Source: Cynocephalus volans
Taxonomy: Eukaryota > Chordata > Mammalia > Dermoptera > Cynocephalidae
Direction of reading: 5' to 3'
Assembly (NCBI RefSeq): GCF_027409185.1
Contig: NC_084469.1
Coordinates: 30,556,293 to 30,620,292, forward strand
DNA: 64,000 nt
Below are positions 53,784 to 64,000 of this stretch, piece by piece. Under the pieces are notes generated by a model, which did no database searches, was not told where the DNA came from, and was given only the letters and a program-made list of their open reading frames with translations. The translations under genes were made by a program, and so were the position numbers. How positions within the stretch are numbered: the first letter of the stretch is position 1; every line of letters starts with the position of its first letter.

Positions 53784-53994
53784 CATAAACTCTGATATAA
53801 TTTAAATGGTCTAAAAACTTAAGCAAATTTGCTTCCCTCCCACTAGCTGATCTTTATTACATGAGGACTTTGAATTTGTCACATGCTTACATTTTAAAAA
53901 GTCTTTTTTCCTGTCCTTCATAGTTGCCTGAGTTAAAATACCTCTGTTGACAAACAAGCCACCAAGCCTTGGAGCCAGTCAAAACTCCCCTTAA

Positions 53995-55460
53995 AAAAAG
54001 GATATAGGGGCTTCTGGTCAAGATGGTGGAATAGACAGTCCTCAGTGTCACTCTCTCCCATAAATTAACCAATTTACAACTATAAAAAAGCAACAGCATC
54101 CAAGCTGGGGCCACTAGAGCTCAGGGGAAGAGGAGGAGAGAGCGACAGAGTGCATGAAGGCAAGAGAAGCCACGAAGAGAGAAAGAAAAAACCGCTCTGA
54201 CCATTTCATGCCACAGCTGCTTCAAGACTGGAGCTTCTGGGCACATGGAGCAGGAACTGGTAAAAGCCACAGATGTGCTCTTTGGATGGAGTTGCTTGGA
54301 GGCGGCAGGGGAGAAGAAGGCCTTGGTGGCCCCCAGGACAGCAAGACCACTAATAGTGTTTCCGTGGACCCACATAGGAGCAAGGAGCCACAACAACTGA
54401 AAAAAAGGAGCCACTCAGAGGCCAGTGAGTCATCACAAGGGACCAGCACACAGCCCATCCCATGGGAAGTGTTTGCAGCACCAGTAGTGGGGGAGACAGG
54501 CCCACCAGGGCAATATTGGGGCACAGCAAGGACAGCTGACTGGCACCCCAATCAGCGAAGGACCACTCAGAGGAGACTTGTCAGGAATATAGAATTGCAT
54601 GGGGTGTAGTTTGATGAAAAGACTCAGGCCCAGATCAGAGATTCTACACAACCCAGGTGCACCAGGTCCCTGGAGAGCCGGAAGTACTTATAAAGACAAC
54701 CGTTAAAACCTGAGCTTCACAAAAAGCCTTCCCAAGGAAATCAGCAGCAAAGCAGCAATTTAGATAAACCACAGAGCTCAAGTACTGATCCCCACAGGAA
54801 GTTCCCCCATTTTAGAAGTAAGCAAAGGACAAAATATTAGTTCTGGCCCAGGCACACTGCCAGCACCTCGGTGCCAGACTAGGGACCTGAGGCATGGAGC
54901 CAGGGACTGGACCCCCTCCCACAACCAGGCATGCTGCCAGCTCCAAGGAGCATGCCAAAAACATCACCTCCATGTGGGTGGCCCACCACAGCCACCACAA
55001 TAACTACAGCTCCCGCAAAAGAAGCTAGACACCACAATCACTGTGCAGATGGTCTGTCAGCCACTGGAGTGCATTGACACAAGGAGGGTCACCAGCAGAG
55101 ACCAAAGAAAAGAAGAGGACGTCTCTCTCCACAAAGCCCATTCCAGAGTTACAGAAGATGTATCCGCTCTATGATAATATTGGGGGACCTGAATACACCT
55201 CTCAGCATTGGACAGATCATCTAGGCAACAAGTCAACAGAGTAACCATTACTCTTTCAGAGGGAGAGAAGAAATCAAGGGTAATTAGAGGGGGGAGAGAG
55301 AGGTGAGTGGGGAGAGATTGGACAAGGAGTATAAAGAATAAGTATGATTTGCAGCAATATATATGCTAGTAATATTGATTTGATCAACATATGTCAATGT
55401 TGAACTCCCAAAATATGTATAATCAATTATGATTCAATAAAATTTTTTAAAAAGGATATA
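53995..55460 (+). mobile_element. Internally deleted LINE-1: 5' UTR, ORF2 scrap, 3' end
   Basis: AAAAAGGATATA flanks the insert at 53995-54006 and 55449-55460. The insert (54007-55448, about 1.44 kb) starts 'ggggcttctggtcaagatgg' and 'tggaatagacag', the form of an L1 5' UTR start. This GC-rich 5' region runs to about 55150. About 75 bases of the ORF2 endonuclease region follow (55170-55243, translating in part to ILGDLNTPLS), and then a 3' end with AATAAAATTTTTT. ORF1 and nearly all of ORF2 are missing. A 151-codon plus frame (54154-54609) and a 109-codon antisense frame (54222-54551) lie in the 5' UTR; neither is recognisable. Confidence 0.8.
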
Positions 55461-56110
55461 AGTAAAGAATATAAAGAATATTGGCAGAGAATATGAAGAC
55501 TACATATTTCCCCTGTCCCTTATATAAACTATAATTAATTAAATAATTTCTACTTTTGTCATCAGGTAAAAAGAAATTTATTTTTTGAGAGAGAGAAATC
55601 TAGTTTTGAGAATGTAGAGTATCAATGGGTGAAACAAAATCCTTGCACAAATTAAGGGAGTAGAAACAACTTAGAAACTAGGACAAAATCAGAGATGCAA
55701 AAACTTGGTTGCTTTTTTATTTATAATAATGAAAAATTGGAAATAAAATATCCAATGGTTAAGTACATTTTAGCACACACAAATGATAGCATATTAGAAA
55801 GTCATAAAATTTTGAAGAATGAAGCTCAAATATAAAGAGTAAAAAATATGGAAATAATTTTATCCAATATCATATCTTTTTATAAACAAAAAATTATCAA
55901 ACACGTGTGTGTTCACAAACGTGCACAGGCATGGTGATTAGGTGACGACTACTTGGTTAATCACTGGCTTCTTCATGAGGCAGTAGGTCCAAGTGGGCAG
56001 GGACTATGTCTGTCTTGGTCACCTCTTGATGAGCACATTGCCTGGTAAATAGTAGTTTGTTCGGTTAATAGGTGCTAAATAAATGAATGGCGTATTTCCA
56101 TCTCCATGAA
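55461..56110 (+). repeat. Unassigned sequence ending in an L2-like tail
   Basis: 55461-55960 is A-rich without a clear assignment. 55970-56090 has an L2-like 3' end ('gggcagggactatgtctgtc', 'taggtgctaaataaatgaat'). Confidence 0.45.
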
Positions 56111-56519
56111 GCTGTGTGAGGAGGAGGAGCACCTGGTTTGGAGGAGGAGGAGCTCTGGATACTCATCCCTCCCCCATTTTGGTAGCTTGGCAGGAAGTTG
56201 GTTCAGCAGCTCAGTGGAGGTGCAGGCTGGTAACAGTGGCTGAGCCCCACTGGAGGCTCCCCCGTTTGACAAGTTTACTTCCTCATCTTACATGCTGCCA
56301 CTCTCACTTCCAGTTCCTACAAATATGTTGAGTGTTTGTTGGGGGGAAGAGTTCCTCTCTACTGTAAAGCTTGCCACAGTGTGTCCAGTCTAATGATGCT
56401 CAATCTGAGCCCCCCTTCTAATGTGGGACAAGGAGAGCACAGGGGATCATTGTGCTCTGCTCCTTTTCAGCTTGTTTCTCCACTGAGCCACGTGGTTCTA
56501 CTGGTTCTCTGCATGTGCA

Positions 56520-56551
<32 letters not shown>

Positions 56552-57780
56552 TTCTGTTCAAAAGGGGGAAACAGGATGCATTCTGTCGTGTGTATCTTGA
56601 GGTTCCTGTGGGATGTTCAGGTAGAAATTTTCAACACACAGTTAGGTATTAGGATCAACAGTTTAGCATCTGGGATGGAGGTAAAAATTAAGGAACATCA
56701 GCATGCATTGCCTTCAGATTGATATTAGGCTACAGAGGAAGGGCACCTAGCCCAGCCACAGAGCTCACGGTCAGTTTCCTGGAAGACAGAAGACCTGCAA
56801 TGGATCTTCAAGGACAGTTTCCTGGGTTAACAGTGTGTGAGAAAAGGAGACTCTCCAGGGAGAGAACACAGTCTTGGTCATGTTAGGAAGGTGCACATAA
56901 TGGATGCTATTTGGGCTCTGTAACCCAGAGGTGCCCTTCCAAGGACAGCTGTCCACAGAAATCCAGTCTCATCCTAATTCATTGCCGACTTGTCCTTGTC
57001 CCAGGACAGCCTTAAGCTTCTATGAGTCTCTTCAATTTATCCTGCAGGGAGCTTCTCCCAAGCCCACTAGTGAGAGCCAGCAGGAAAGTTTTATTCATGA
57101 ACAGGGAATTGCTAAAATTGTATCTGATGCCTAACGCCACCTTCAACATTAATAAATGTACAGTGGTCCTGGTCTAGAAGATAACTCTAGACTTTTGTCT
57201 TCCTTTATGGTGTTGGAGACATGAGGCTGGAAAATATTTAGAGTCAGGGCACTACAGGCTCTGGATTACACTACAGCAGCAGAGAAAAGCGCGAGGCATT
57301 TGTTTGAGACTAGAGGAGAAGTCGGGTTTGAGGATGGTTAAAGTGAGCTGTGATGTGAGGTGACTTTGTGAAATGATGGAGAGCACATGGCTCCAAGGAT
57401 GGAATAAGAGCAAACCCTGCCCCAGGCTCCACCCTCCTCAGCCCCACAATGCCCGCAAGGCTAGAAAGTCACATTCACTACTCTTCACTGTCCCTTCCTC
57501 TCCTAAGACAATGTGCTGTAATAAACCCAAACCCCCACATCTCAACTCCATCTCCAACACTGTGTTACTTTCTGGACTTTAAGACTTTCTGAGATTCATT
57601 TTAACTTTATTAAATGCTGATAAGAGCACTGGTTCATAGTAAGTGCTCAAAAACATTTTTTGTTAAATGAATGAGTGAATTTTGCCATACCCATAAAGGT
57701 CATGACTGGAAACATTTTGAGAAAGTGCAAAACATTTTGAAGGTACTAGAGATCATTATGTCTTTGGCAAAGGCAGGTGT
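56111..57780. other. Upstream region of receptor 4, with CA microsatellite
   Basis: A CA repeat occupies about 56523-56550. An L2-like scrap ('catagtaagtgctcaaaaac') lies near 57635. No gene is recognised; the 128-codon frame at 56336-56722 crosses the CA repeat and is not credible. Confidence 0.4.
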
Positions 57781-57789
57781 TTGCCTGGC

Positions 57790-57986
57790 TCCCTCTGGAA
57801 GGTACTAATTTCTGAGGCCTCCAGGGGTAACAACAGGGAGGAAAAAAATCCCAATGTGAAAGTGACATCAGTTGAGTTGTTTGTCTCTTTGTCTGTCTGT
57901 CCTTTATAAGCCATCCCCTCTGTGGGGGCCACTGGGCAGTATGACTGTCCCTCAACTTTGCTCAAGAAGTGCCCATCCTCTTAGGT
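57790..57986 (+). promoter_or_regulatory. Predicted promoter and non-coding exon 1 of receptor 4
   Basis: The module appears on the plus strand as GGTACTAATTTCTGAGGCC followed by TCCAGGGGTAAC at 57801-57831. A TATA box CTTTATAAGCC lies at 57902-57912. A donor TAG|GTGAGT has its last exon base at 57984. The transcription start should fall near 57932-57940, giving an exon of about 50 bases. The intron to the coding exon is only about 1.5 kb, the shortest of the four genes, and contains no LINE insertion. Confidence 0.6.
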
Positions 57987-59551
57987 GAGTGCCATTCCAA
58001 GACCCGCTCACCACACTCACAACCCGGTTTCCATACAAGTGCAGTTCACTCCCTGGACCCTGAAACGGCTTCTCCCTCCCCCTCAAAAGATGCAGTGGGA
58101 CTTGGGTGCTTGAAGCCGAGAGGTTAGAGAGAGGAAAGACTCAGTGATGACTACAGTTCCAAGCCACGTTACTGGGGGGATGGCCAGGCTGTTCCCAAAA
58201 TAGTTTAATCAAGAGTGGACTGAGATTGAAGAAGGGAAGTTCAGATTTGCAGAGACTGAATTTAAGAAAACCGTAAGAACATGTTTATGCAGAAAAGGCC
58301 ATATCATTCGATGGCAGTTATCCCACTGCGGACCTGAGGTATTATTCTCAAGTTTCAATTATCAAGAAATGTCTTCCTTTGCTCTGCCCTTTTCCCCTAA
58401 AGGCTCTCCAAATCCAGCTTTTTCCTATATGGGGAAGACTCCATGTGAGTGACTTAAACATTTGTCCCTCAGCCAGAGAGATTGAGGTGGATCACTGTCA
58501 ATTGTGAGCGTGACCACTTCAGGGCCAGGGAAAGGAAAGCATTATATAAGGGATCATGTACGTGGGCAGTCCACAGTACTGTGACAGAATTTGGCTATAT
58601 CTGGTCATCAGGCCCATGAGAGTATACATATGAGATGATGTGTAATTAGAGCCGGGAGGCAGAAAAGCGAAAAGCTACGTGAAGGTGGAATTGGAGGCAG
58701 AGGGGAATTCAGGGCTTGGGTATTTGCTTACCCAAGACTCTAGCCATGAGAAAGGTCAACTGCATATCCAGCGAGGTAGCTCTACTGGGAATCCCCTGAA
58801 CCCACCTGCTGGCTCAAGCCTTGAAACTCTCATTCTGTTCAAAAGGTCTTTTTACATTCTTCTTATTCAGTAAAAGATCAGTACTTTGGACCCCCAATTT
58901 CCCAGACTCGCTATGGAGAAATACAATACTATTTACTGTTTAGAAAATTTAAAAGGCTGGCAATCGCCAGATATGGAGCCGGAGATGTCTTCAGTGATGG
59001 CTCTTCATTTATTTCACTATTTTTTATTTCGTTTCACTTTATTTATGAAAAGTCCAGGCAAGATCTCATGGCTTCACAAGCCAATTTTTCATAGTCCGGG
59101 TCACGGCAGGCATCTCACTACTGCCGTCACTTATGATGACATGTCTATGTGAAGGTTGCAGGGACACAGATTGGGAGGAGCACACCTCCCCGCTTCCCCT
59201 GAAACTTCCCTTTCATCCTCTGGGATCTTGTGTGCCCAAACTATGGCCATGCCACCATCTGCAAACTTGTGGTTTCCTTCCTAGAACCTTAGCCTCAGGA
59301 AAACAATCTTTCCCTTTAACTTTCAAATGTTACACTTGTTCCCCTTTCTATATCAATTCATCTATCTCTATTTGAGTCTGTCTAAATCTTTAACTTTCTT
59401 CTCCTTATATTTTATGTGTCCTTACATCCTGGGCTGCTCCTGGACATTGCTATCAAGATCCCATTGGTGGTTGTTATCAAGATCTCATTGTCCTTTTACC
59501 CCCACTGGCACCTTCTCACTTTGCTCAGTCTGCTGCTGGTGGAAGAGAGTC
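57985..59551 (+). other. Intron of receptor 4
   Basis: Runs from the donor at 57985 to a likely acceptor, either CTCAG ending at 59528 or GGAAG ending at 59545. The first follows a better pyrimidine tract; the second is positionally equivalent to the acceptors of receptors 1-3. No repeat or other gene is evident. Confidence 0.5.
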
Positions 59552-60496
59552 ATGGATCTGGAAGCCTCAGAAAATGATTCGGTTGTGACTAAGTTTGTCC
59601 TGCTGGGCCTAACAGAGTCTCCAGCTCTGCAGCCCATCCTCTTTGTCATCTTCCTTCTTGCTTATGTGGCTACTGTTGGTGGCAACTTCAGCATCCTGGC
59701 CGCCATTTTAATGGAGCCCAAACTCCACACCCCCATGTACTTCTTCCTGGGGAACTTGTCCCTGCTGGATGTTGGCTGCATCACTGTCACTGTCCCAGCC
59801 ATGTTGAGGCATTTCATATCCAATGACAGAAGCATTCCCTACAGAGCCTGCCTCTCACAGCTCTTCTTCTTCCACCTCCTGGCTGGGACGGACTGCTTCC
59901 TGCTGACTGTCATGGCCTACGACCGCTATCTGGCCATCTGCCAGCCCCTCACCTACAGTACCCGCATGGGCTGGGGAATCCAGCAAGCTCTGGTGGGCAT
60001 GTCTTGTGTCTTTTCTTTCTCCAATGCATTGACCCAAACAGTTGCCTTGTCTGCTCTTAAATTCTGTGGCCCTAATGTGATCAATCACTTCTACTGTGAC
60101 CTCCCACAGCTCTTCCAGCTCTCCTGCTCCAGCATCCAACTCAACGAGCTGCTGCTCTTTGTAGCAGCAGCCTTCATGGGTGTGGCCCCCTTGGTCCTCA
60201 TCACTGTGTCCTATGTCCATGTGGTAGCTGCTGTGCTACGAATCCGCTCTGCTGAGGGCAGGAAGAAAGCCTTCTCCACATGTGGCTCCCACCTCACTGT
60301 GGTGGGCATCTTCTATGGGACAGGCGTCTTCAGCTACATGAGGCTGGGTTCAGGGGAGGCTTCAGACAAGGACAAGGGGATTGGTGTCCTCAACACTGTC
60401 ATCAGTCCCATGCTGAATCCACTCATCTACAGCCTGAAAAACCCTGATGTGCAGGGCGCCCTGCAGAGGGTGATCATGGGAAGGAGACCCCCCTAG
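59552..60496 (+). CDS. Olfactory receptor, OR3A3/OR3A4-like
   Basis: Intact 314-residue class A OR and the only plus-strand receptor here. Motifs are N8-D-S10, GN at 44-45, [13 protein letters not shown] at 58-70, C100/C182, [10 protein letters not shown] at 121-130, SY at 220-221, [13 protein letters not shown] at 239-251 and [12 protein letters not shown] at 286-297. It is the most diverged of the four in residues 85-170 (for example [20 protein letters not shown]). The open frame continues upstream to 59327, but those 75 codons precede the ATG in MDLEASEN, lie in the intron and have no OR likeness, so the later ATG is used. The [10 protein letters not shown] segment resembles human OR3A3 as I recall it, while position and strand match OR3A4P, so the orthologue is left open. 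Confidence 0.95.
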   Translation: MDLEASENDSVVTKFVLLGLTESPALQPILFVIFLLAYVATVGGNFSILAAILMEPKLHTPMYFFLGNLSLLDVGCITVTVPAMLRHFISNDRSIPYRACLSQLFFFHLLAGTDCFLLTVMAYDRYLAICQPLTYSTRMGWGIQQALVGMSCVFSFSNALTQTVALSALKFCGPNVINHFYCDLPQLFQLSCSSIQLNELLLFVAAAFMGVAPLVLITVSYVHVVAAVLRIRSAEGRKKAFSTCGSHLTVVGIFYGTGVFSYMRLGSGEASDKDKGIGVLNTVISPMLNPLIYSLKNPDVQGALQRVIMGRRPP

Positions 60497-60619
60497 CAAG
60501 ACTCCCTTCCTCTGCCCTTCATGAATGTGATAGCTCCACTTGCTGCTTCTAAGAGGTATTATGATTAATGCAATTGGAGTGTGGGTATGATAAGAGGGGG
60601 TCAGAGACTGGCTTAGGAA

Positions 60620-60870
60620 GGGAAGTGCAATAGAAATGATAATAGCTATCACTTCTATCATGATCACCACACGCCAGGCCCTGTTCTAAGTGACTAGCAT
60701 CTCTTAGCTCATTGAATCCTCATAACTGGATGAAGTAGACAAGACTTACAAATTATAGATTAAGAAACTGAATGTCAGAGAAGTTGAGTAACTTTCCCAA
60801 AGTCACAGAGCTAATAAATGTCACAGCTGGGATTTGAACCTAGGCAAACTACATCTGTAACTATTGCCTC
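60620..60870 (+). repeat. MIR SINE relic
   Basis: Contains 'ccaggccctgttctaagtga', 'ctcattgaatcctcataac', 'gagtaactttcccaaagtca' and 'agctgggatttgaaccta', the MIR core and tail in order. It lies in the presumed 3' flank of receptor 4 and holds AATAAA at about 60813, a possible poly(A) signal; others follow near 60985 and 61027. Confidence 0.8.
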
Positions 60871-61385
60871 TCAAAAGTCATAAACCATTTCAAGGAGGAA
60901 GGGTATCTATACAGTGGAGAGGAGGGATGGGCAACAGAGAATTAAAAAAGAAAAGAATATCAGTGTGATGGGAAAAAAACTATTTAAATAAATTGAAAAT
61001 ATGAATTAAGAAATTTCTGTTCCTTTAATAAATTTACAGTTTGTTCCAGAGCATCTGGTGCAGGTTGAGGATATTGCTGAATGCCAATTTCAACAAATAA
61101 ACCAACCAAAGAAAACAGATTTTAAAACCCAATTCTGAGGGAATAGACACTGTTTAGAAAAATCATAGAGGTGAGGTAAAGTATTTTCATACTGAACCAA
61201 GAACAACAAAAAATATATGTGATGAAGTTACTTAGAGAAAGAGGTTTGGCTTATGTGGAAAAGACTTCCTGACTGAACGGACACCTTTGCCACCTCTGAC
61301 TTCAACCTGAAACCAGCCTTCTCCCTCTGTATTGCTGTAAGGAGCAAGACACTTCACCTACCCAGTTTACAGCTTTCAACAGCAT
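60871..61385 (+). other. 3' flank of receptor 4
   Basis: No gene or named repeat. Several AATAAA motifs (near 60985, 61027 and 61096) could end the receptor transcript. Confidence 0.35.
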
Positions 61386-61389
61386 TTGC

Positions 61390-61990
61390 CATAATGCAAT
61401 AAAAATGCATGCTTATTTAAAAAGTTAGAAAGTACAAAAGTAACAAAAAATGAAAATCACCCATAACTTCATCATTCAGAGATAATCATGGACATTTAGC
61501 ATATAATTTTTAATTTTTTTATTCATAATGTATGCTTACAAAAATAGAAGTATTCTATACCTAAACCTCTGTAATCTGCTTTTTTCACTTAATATTATGG
61601 GTGGATATCTTTCTATGACACTAAATACCGATCTTCCTCATCTTTTTCTATGGTTGCATAGTATTTCTTTGAATAAATGCAGTGAAATGAATTTAATAAC
61701 CCATTAGTGAACCCGTGTTGGCTCAGATAATCCAGGTTGTATGGGATGCTGCCACACACTTTCTTTTGCACTCATCTGTGCACACTCTCCTAATTCTGGA
61801 GGTAAGTCCCCTTGAGTAGAGCGCCTCGGGCAAAGATATGAACTTTTCCAAGGCTCTAGAAAACATATTGCCAAATTGCCACTCAGAAAAGGTAGAACAA
61901 ATCAATGCTTCCATATTGCGAATTACTTTTATCTTTGCTAATAGGCCAAATTTATAACTCAGTGTTCTTTAATTTGAATTTACTCACTAG
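61390..61990 (+). mobile_element. Old LINE-1 (L1ME-like) relic
   Basis: Text such as 'aaaatcacccataacttca', 'agagataatcatggacattt', 'gcttttttcacttaatatta' and 'atggttgcatagtatttctt' matches a common old L1 3' segment. Confidence 0.5.
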
Positions 61991-62170
61991 AACAGTTAAA
62001 CATATATATATATAACAGTTATATATATACTAAAATAATTTATAAATAATTATATATTACATAAATATATGTTATAATATATATAACAGTTGTGTGTATA
62101 TATATATATATATACAGTTAAATATAATATATATATTTAACAGGAAAAATATTTTTATATAAATATGTGT
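61991..62170. repeat. TA-rich microsatellite
   Basis: Alternating TATA tracts, including a pure run near 62096-62114, and several AT palindromes. It is low-complexity DNA able to form hairpins. Confidence 0.75.
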
Positions 62171-62564
62171 AACACATATATTTCTAAGATGTTTCTCTTC
62201 TTAGAAATTTTGAATTGCTCTTAACTTATTAATGGAATTAGTCCCTTGTTTCATGGGTATTTCAGATATGATATGTCTTTGCCAAAGAAAAGTCCTAAAT
62301 TTATACATGGTCAAATTAGTCAATCTTTTCTCCTATAAGATTTTGGTATCTGGTTTGGTATTATGCCTAGAAAGAACCTTTTTTAACTTTTGAATGGACA
62401 GATTCATTGTTTCTTTCCCACTGATATAAAATGACATTTTTGCCACATGCTAAATATCCTGATAGTCTTGGGTCTGTTCTTGGGCTCCCTTTTCCAGAAC
62501 TACACTTTTTAATCCCTATGGTATTACAATACAAACTAATATGTGGTCGTTAAGGTCTTTTCCT

Positions 62565-62635
62565 CCTTTCTTTCCTTCATTTCTTCCTTCATCCCTCCTT
62601 CCTTCCCTCCCTCCTTCTTTCTTTCCTTATCCATT
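62565..62635 (+). repeat. CCTT/CTTT pyrimidine tract
   Basis: A run of C and T in tetranucleotide-like units ('ccttccttccctccctcctt'), interrupted near its centre. Ordinary low-complexity repeat. Confidence 0.75.
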
Positions 62636-63750
62636 TTAAAAATTCTGCAAATATGGAATAGTGTCAATGTATAAATTTAGGAAAAACTCACACCTTTGAA
62701 TTATTGATCTTCCCATTGCGAGACACTCCCTCAAGTCTTCTTTTACAGTATAAGAGATTTTTTTAAAATTAAGAACTTGTGAAACAGAAAATTGAATTTC
62801 CTTGACAGGAGGCACATAGAAGTTATCCAGAGTGATTCAAGGGGCTGGAAGGCCAGGCCCTGAGGCAAGCGTAGTGAGTATCTGCTTGTTCTGCAGGAGC
62901 TGGCTGCTGAGAATCTCGGAAGCTACCACACGCCACCTGAAACTCTGGAGAAAGATTCCATGTGATTTACTATTCTGATCATTAGAAACATTTGAAGTTA
63001 GAAAAGTAATGGAAATAAGCCATTTTTGTGTGTTTTACAGAGTCTACAAGCCAACAGACTCCTGGCTATATCCAGAGCACAGAGGTGTCGTTTACAATAC
63101 TTCTAAGTAAAACTTATCAGATTTCCCACGGTTTCCAACTCTTCTTGTAAATGAAATCTGTCAACGATGTCCCACAATCTTATTTGTCAGCAGTCATCTA
63201 GGGCTAAGTTTCCATGGCCTTCTTTGGAGAGGGCAAGTAATCTTTGCTAAAACCTTCCCACTGACCACATTATCTGCCCTGTCCTTGAAGACATTTGAGT
63301 TTGTCATCCCTGATTTAGACACTTGATTTTGGGATGTTCAGCACTACCAATAAAGGTTGGATCTGTAATATATATTTTTTTCCTAGAATTTTCTGGTTCC
63401 ATGTGAGTCCTAAATTTATAGTACAGGTAACTTTTACTAGCACATAAAAGGTACTCAAATAATACTAATGGGATGAATCATTGTCTAGTTTTATGGAAGA
63501 TCGTCTCCATATTTAGGAATTATCTAGGGAGAGAAAAGAGGCAGAGACTTGTCATTAAATTGGACCTGATACTAAAGTGGCCTGACATATTTCTATAAAA
63601 GCATAATTCTATTAAATTATTAATTGATTCCAAAACCATTTACTGAGCACCTAAAATGTAGAAGAAATAGTACTAAGTATTGAATTCAGAAAAGAGTCAC
63701 AAGCTCTACCGGCAAGATGATGCCTTGGTATTAGAGGGAGCCAAACAGGC
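62636..63750. other. No recognisable feature
   Basis: Intergenic sequence downstream of receptor 4. No gene, RNA or clear repeat was identified. Confidence 0.3.
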
Positions 63751-63754
63751 CAAT

Positions 63755-63833
63755 TTACAGAAACACAAAGGGTTATAGATGCTGTGTGTCAGATGGCTTA
63801 CAGAAACACAAAGGGTTATAGATGCTGTGTGTC
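63755..63833 (+). repeat. Tandem duplication, 43-bp period
   Basis: A 36-base string starting TTACAGAAACACAAAGGG and ending GCTGTGTGTC occurs at 63755-63790 and identically at 63798-63833. The exact identity suggests a recent duplication. Both copies lie in a region (63750-63990) that resembles an old, unnamed interspersed repeat. Confidence 0.85.
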
Positions 63834-64000
63834 GGCTTACATGCTCTTTGAAAGCAAAGCGAGAAGCCTTTTCTGGCAGGGGTATGAAGGTATTAAGAGA
63901 AGGCATTCTGGAAGAGATGGAGATTGAGCCATGTATTAAAAGGCAGTGGGTATTTGCCAAGCGGACTAGGGAGGAGGTCATTCCAGGGAGAGTGTGACCT

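Noticed and set aside
54154-54609. 151-codon plus frame and 109-codon minus frame (54222-54551) as genes or ORF0.
   Set aside because: Both lie in the GC-rich 5' UTR of an L1 copy, where chance frames are common. Neither resembles ORF0 as I know it.
59327-59551. 75-codon N-terminal extension of receptor 4.
   Set aside because: It lies in the predicted intron, has no OR likeness, and the normal OR N-terminus with its glycosylation site begins at 59552.
61991-62170. AT-rich segment as a replication origin or matrix attachment site.
   Set aside because: It is a TA microsatellite; composition alone is not evidence.

Overview
The window is mammalian nuclear DNA from an olfactory receptor (OR) cluster. 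It holds four intact OR coding exons of the OR3A family, the group found in the human 17p13 OR cluster. The species is probably a colugo (Dermoptera). That inference rests on SINEs built from tRNA-Ile-like monomers, present both as single units and as a dimer, on a LINE-1-rich background with MaLR LTRs, MIR, L2, Tigger and hAT relics. No bacterial, plasmid, phage or CRISPR feature is present.

Layout. Receptor 1 (628-1575, minus) is OR3A2-like. Receptor 2 (15205-16152, minus) is OR3A1-like. Receptor 3 (39361-40296, minus) is a further OR3A paralogue. Receptor 4 (59552-60496, plus) is OR3A3/OR3A4-like and runs the opposite way, so receptors 3 and 4 are divergent (head to head). The order minus, minus, (extra minus), plus resembles the human OR3A2-OR3A1-OR3A4P order as I remember it, with one extra gene.

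Each receptor has the usual OR gene structure: a small non-coding first exon, an intron, and one coding exon whose acceptor lies a few bases before the ATG. The predicted promoters and first exons lie at about 5.66-5.85, 29.35-29.55, 47.10-47.30 and 57.79-57.98 kb. The four are paralogous. They share an upstream module (a TAATTT-like homeodomain core followed by an EBF/Olf-1-like CCC..GAGGA core), and three of the four have a TATA box. The three minus-strand promoters sit inside paralogous blocks of about 2.6 kb (L2 relic, exon 1, promoter, MIR pair), so the duplicated unit was promoter plus receptor. Differences in intron length (about 4.1, 13.2, 6.8 and 1.5 kb) come largely from later LINE and LTR insertions.

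The rest is mostly interspersed repeats: a nested LINE-1 at 21.4-25.5 kb, an ERV-L pol relic at 34.8-36.8 kb, several MaLR/ERV LTRs, three copies of an 82-bp mariner-like MITE, four tRNA-derived SINE insertions (one only 39 bp with a perfect 17-bp target duplication), and a LINE-1 copy at 54.0-55.4 kb that joins a 5' UTR, a scrap of ORF2 and a 3' end. I found no new gene system. The most informative observations are the promoter module, the mosaic third receptor, and the unusual SINE and LINE insertions. Repeat family names come from memory of consensus sequences, not from a search.
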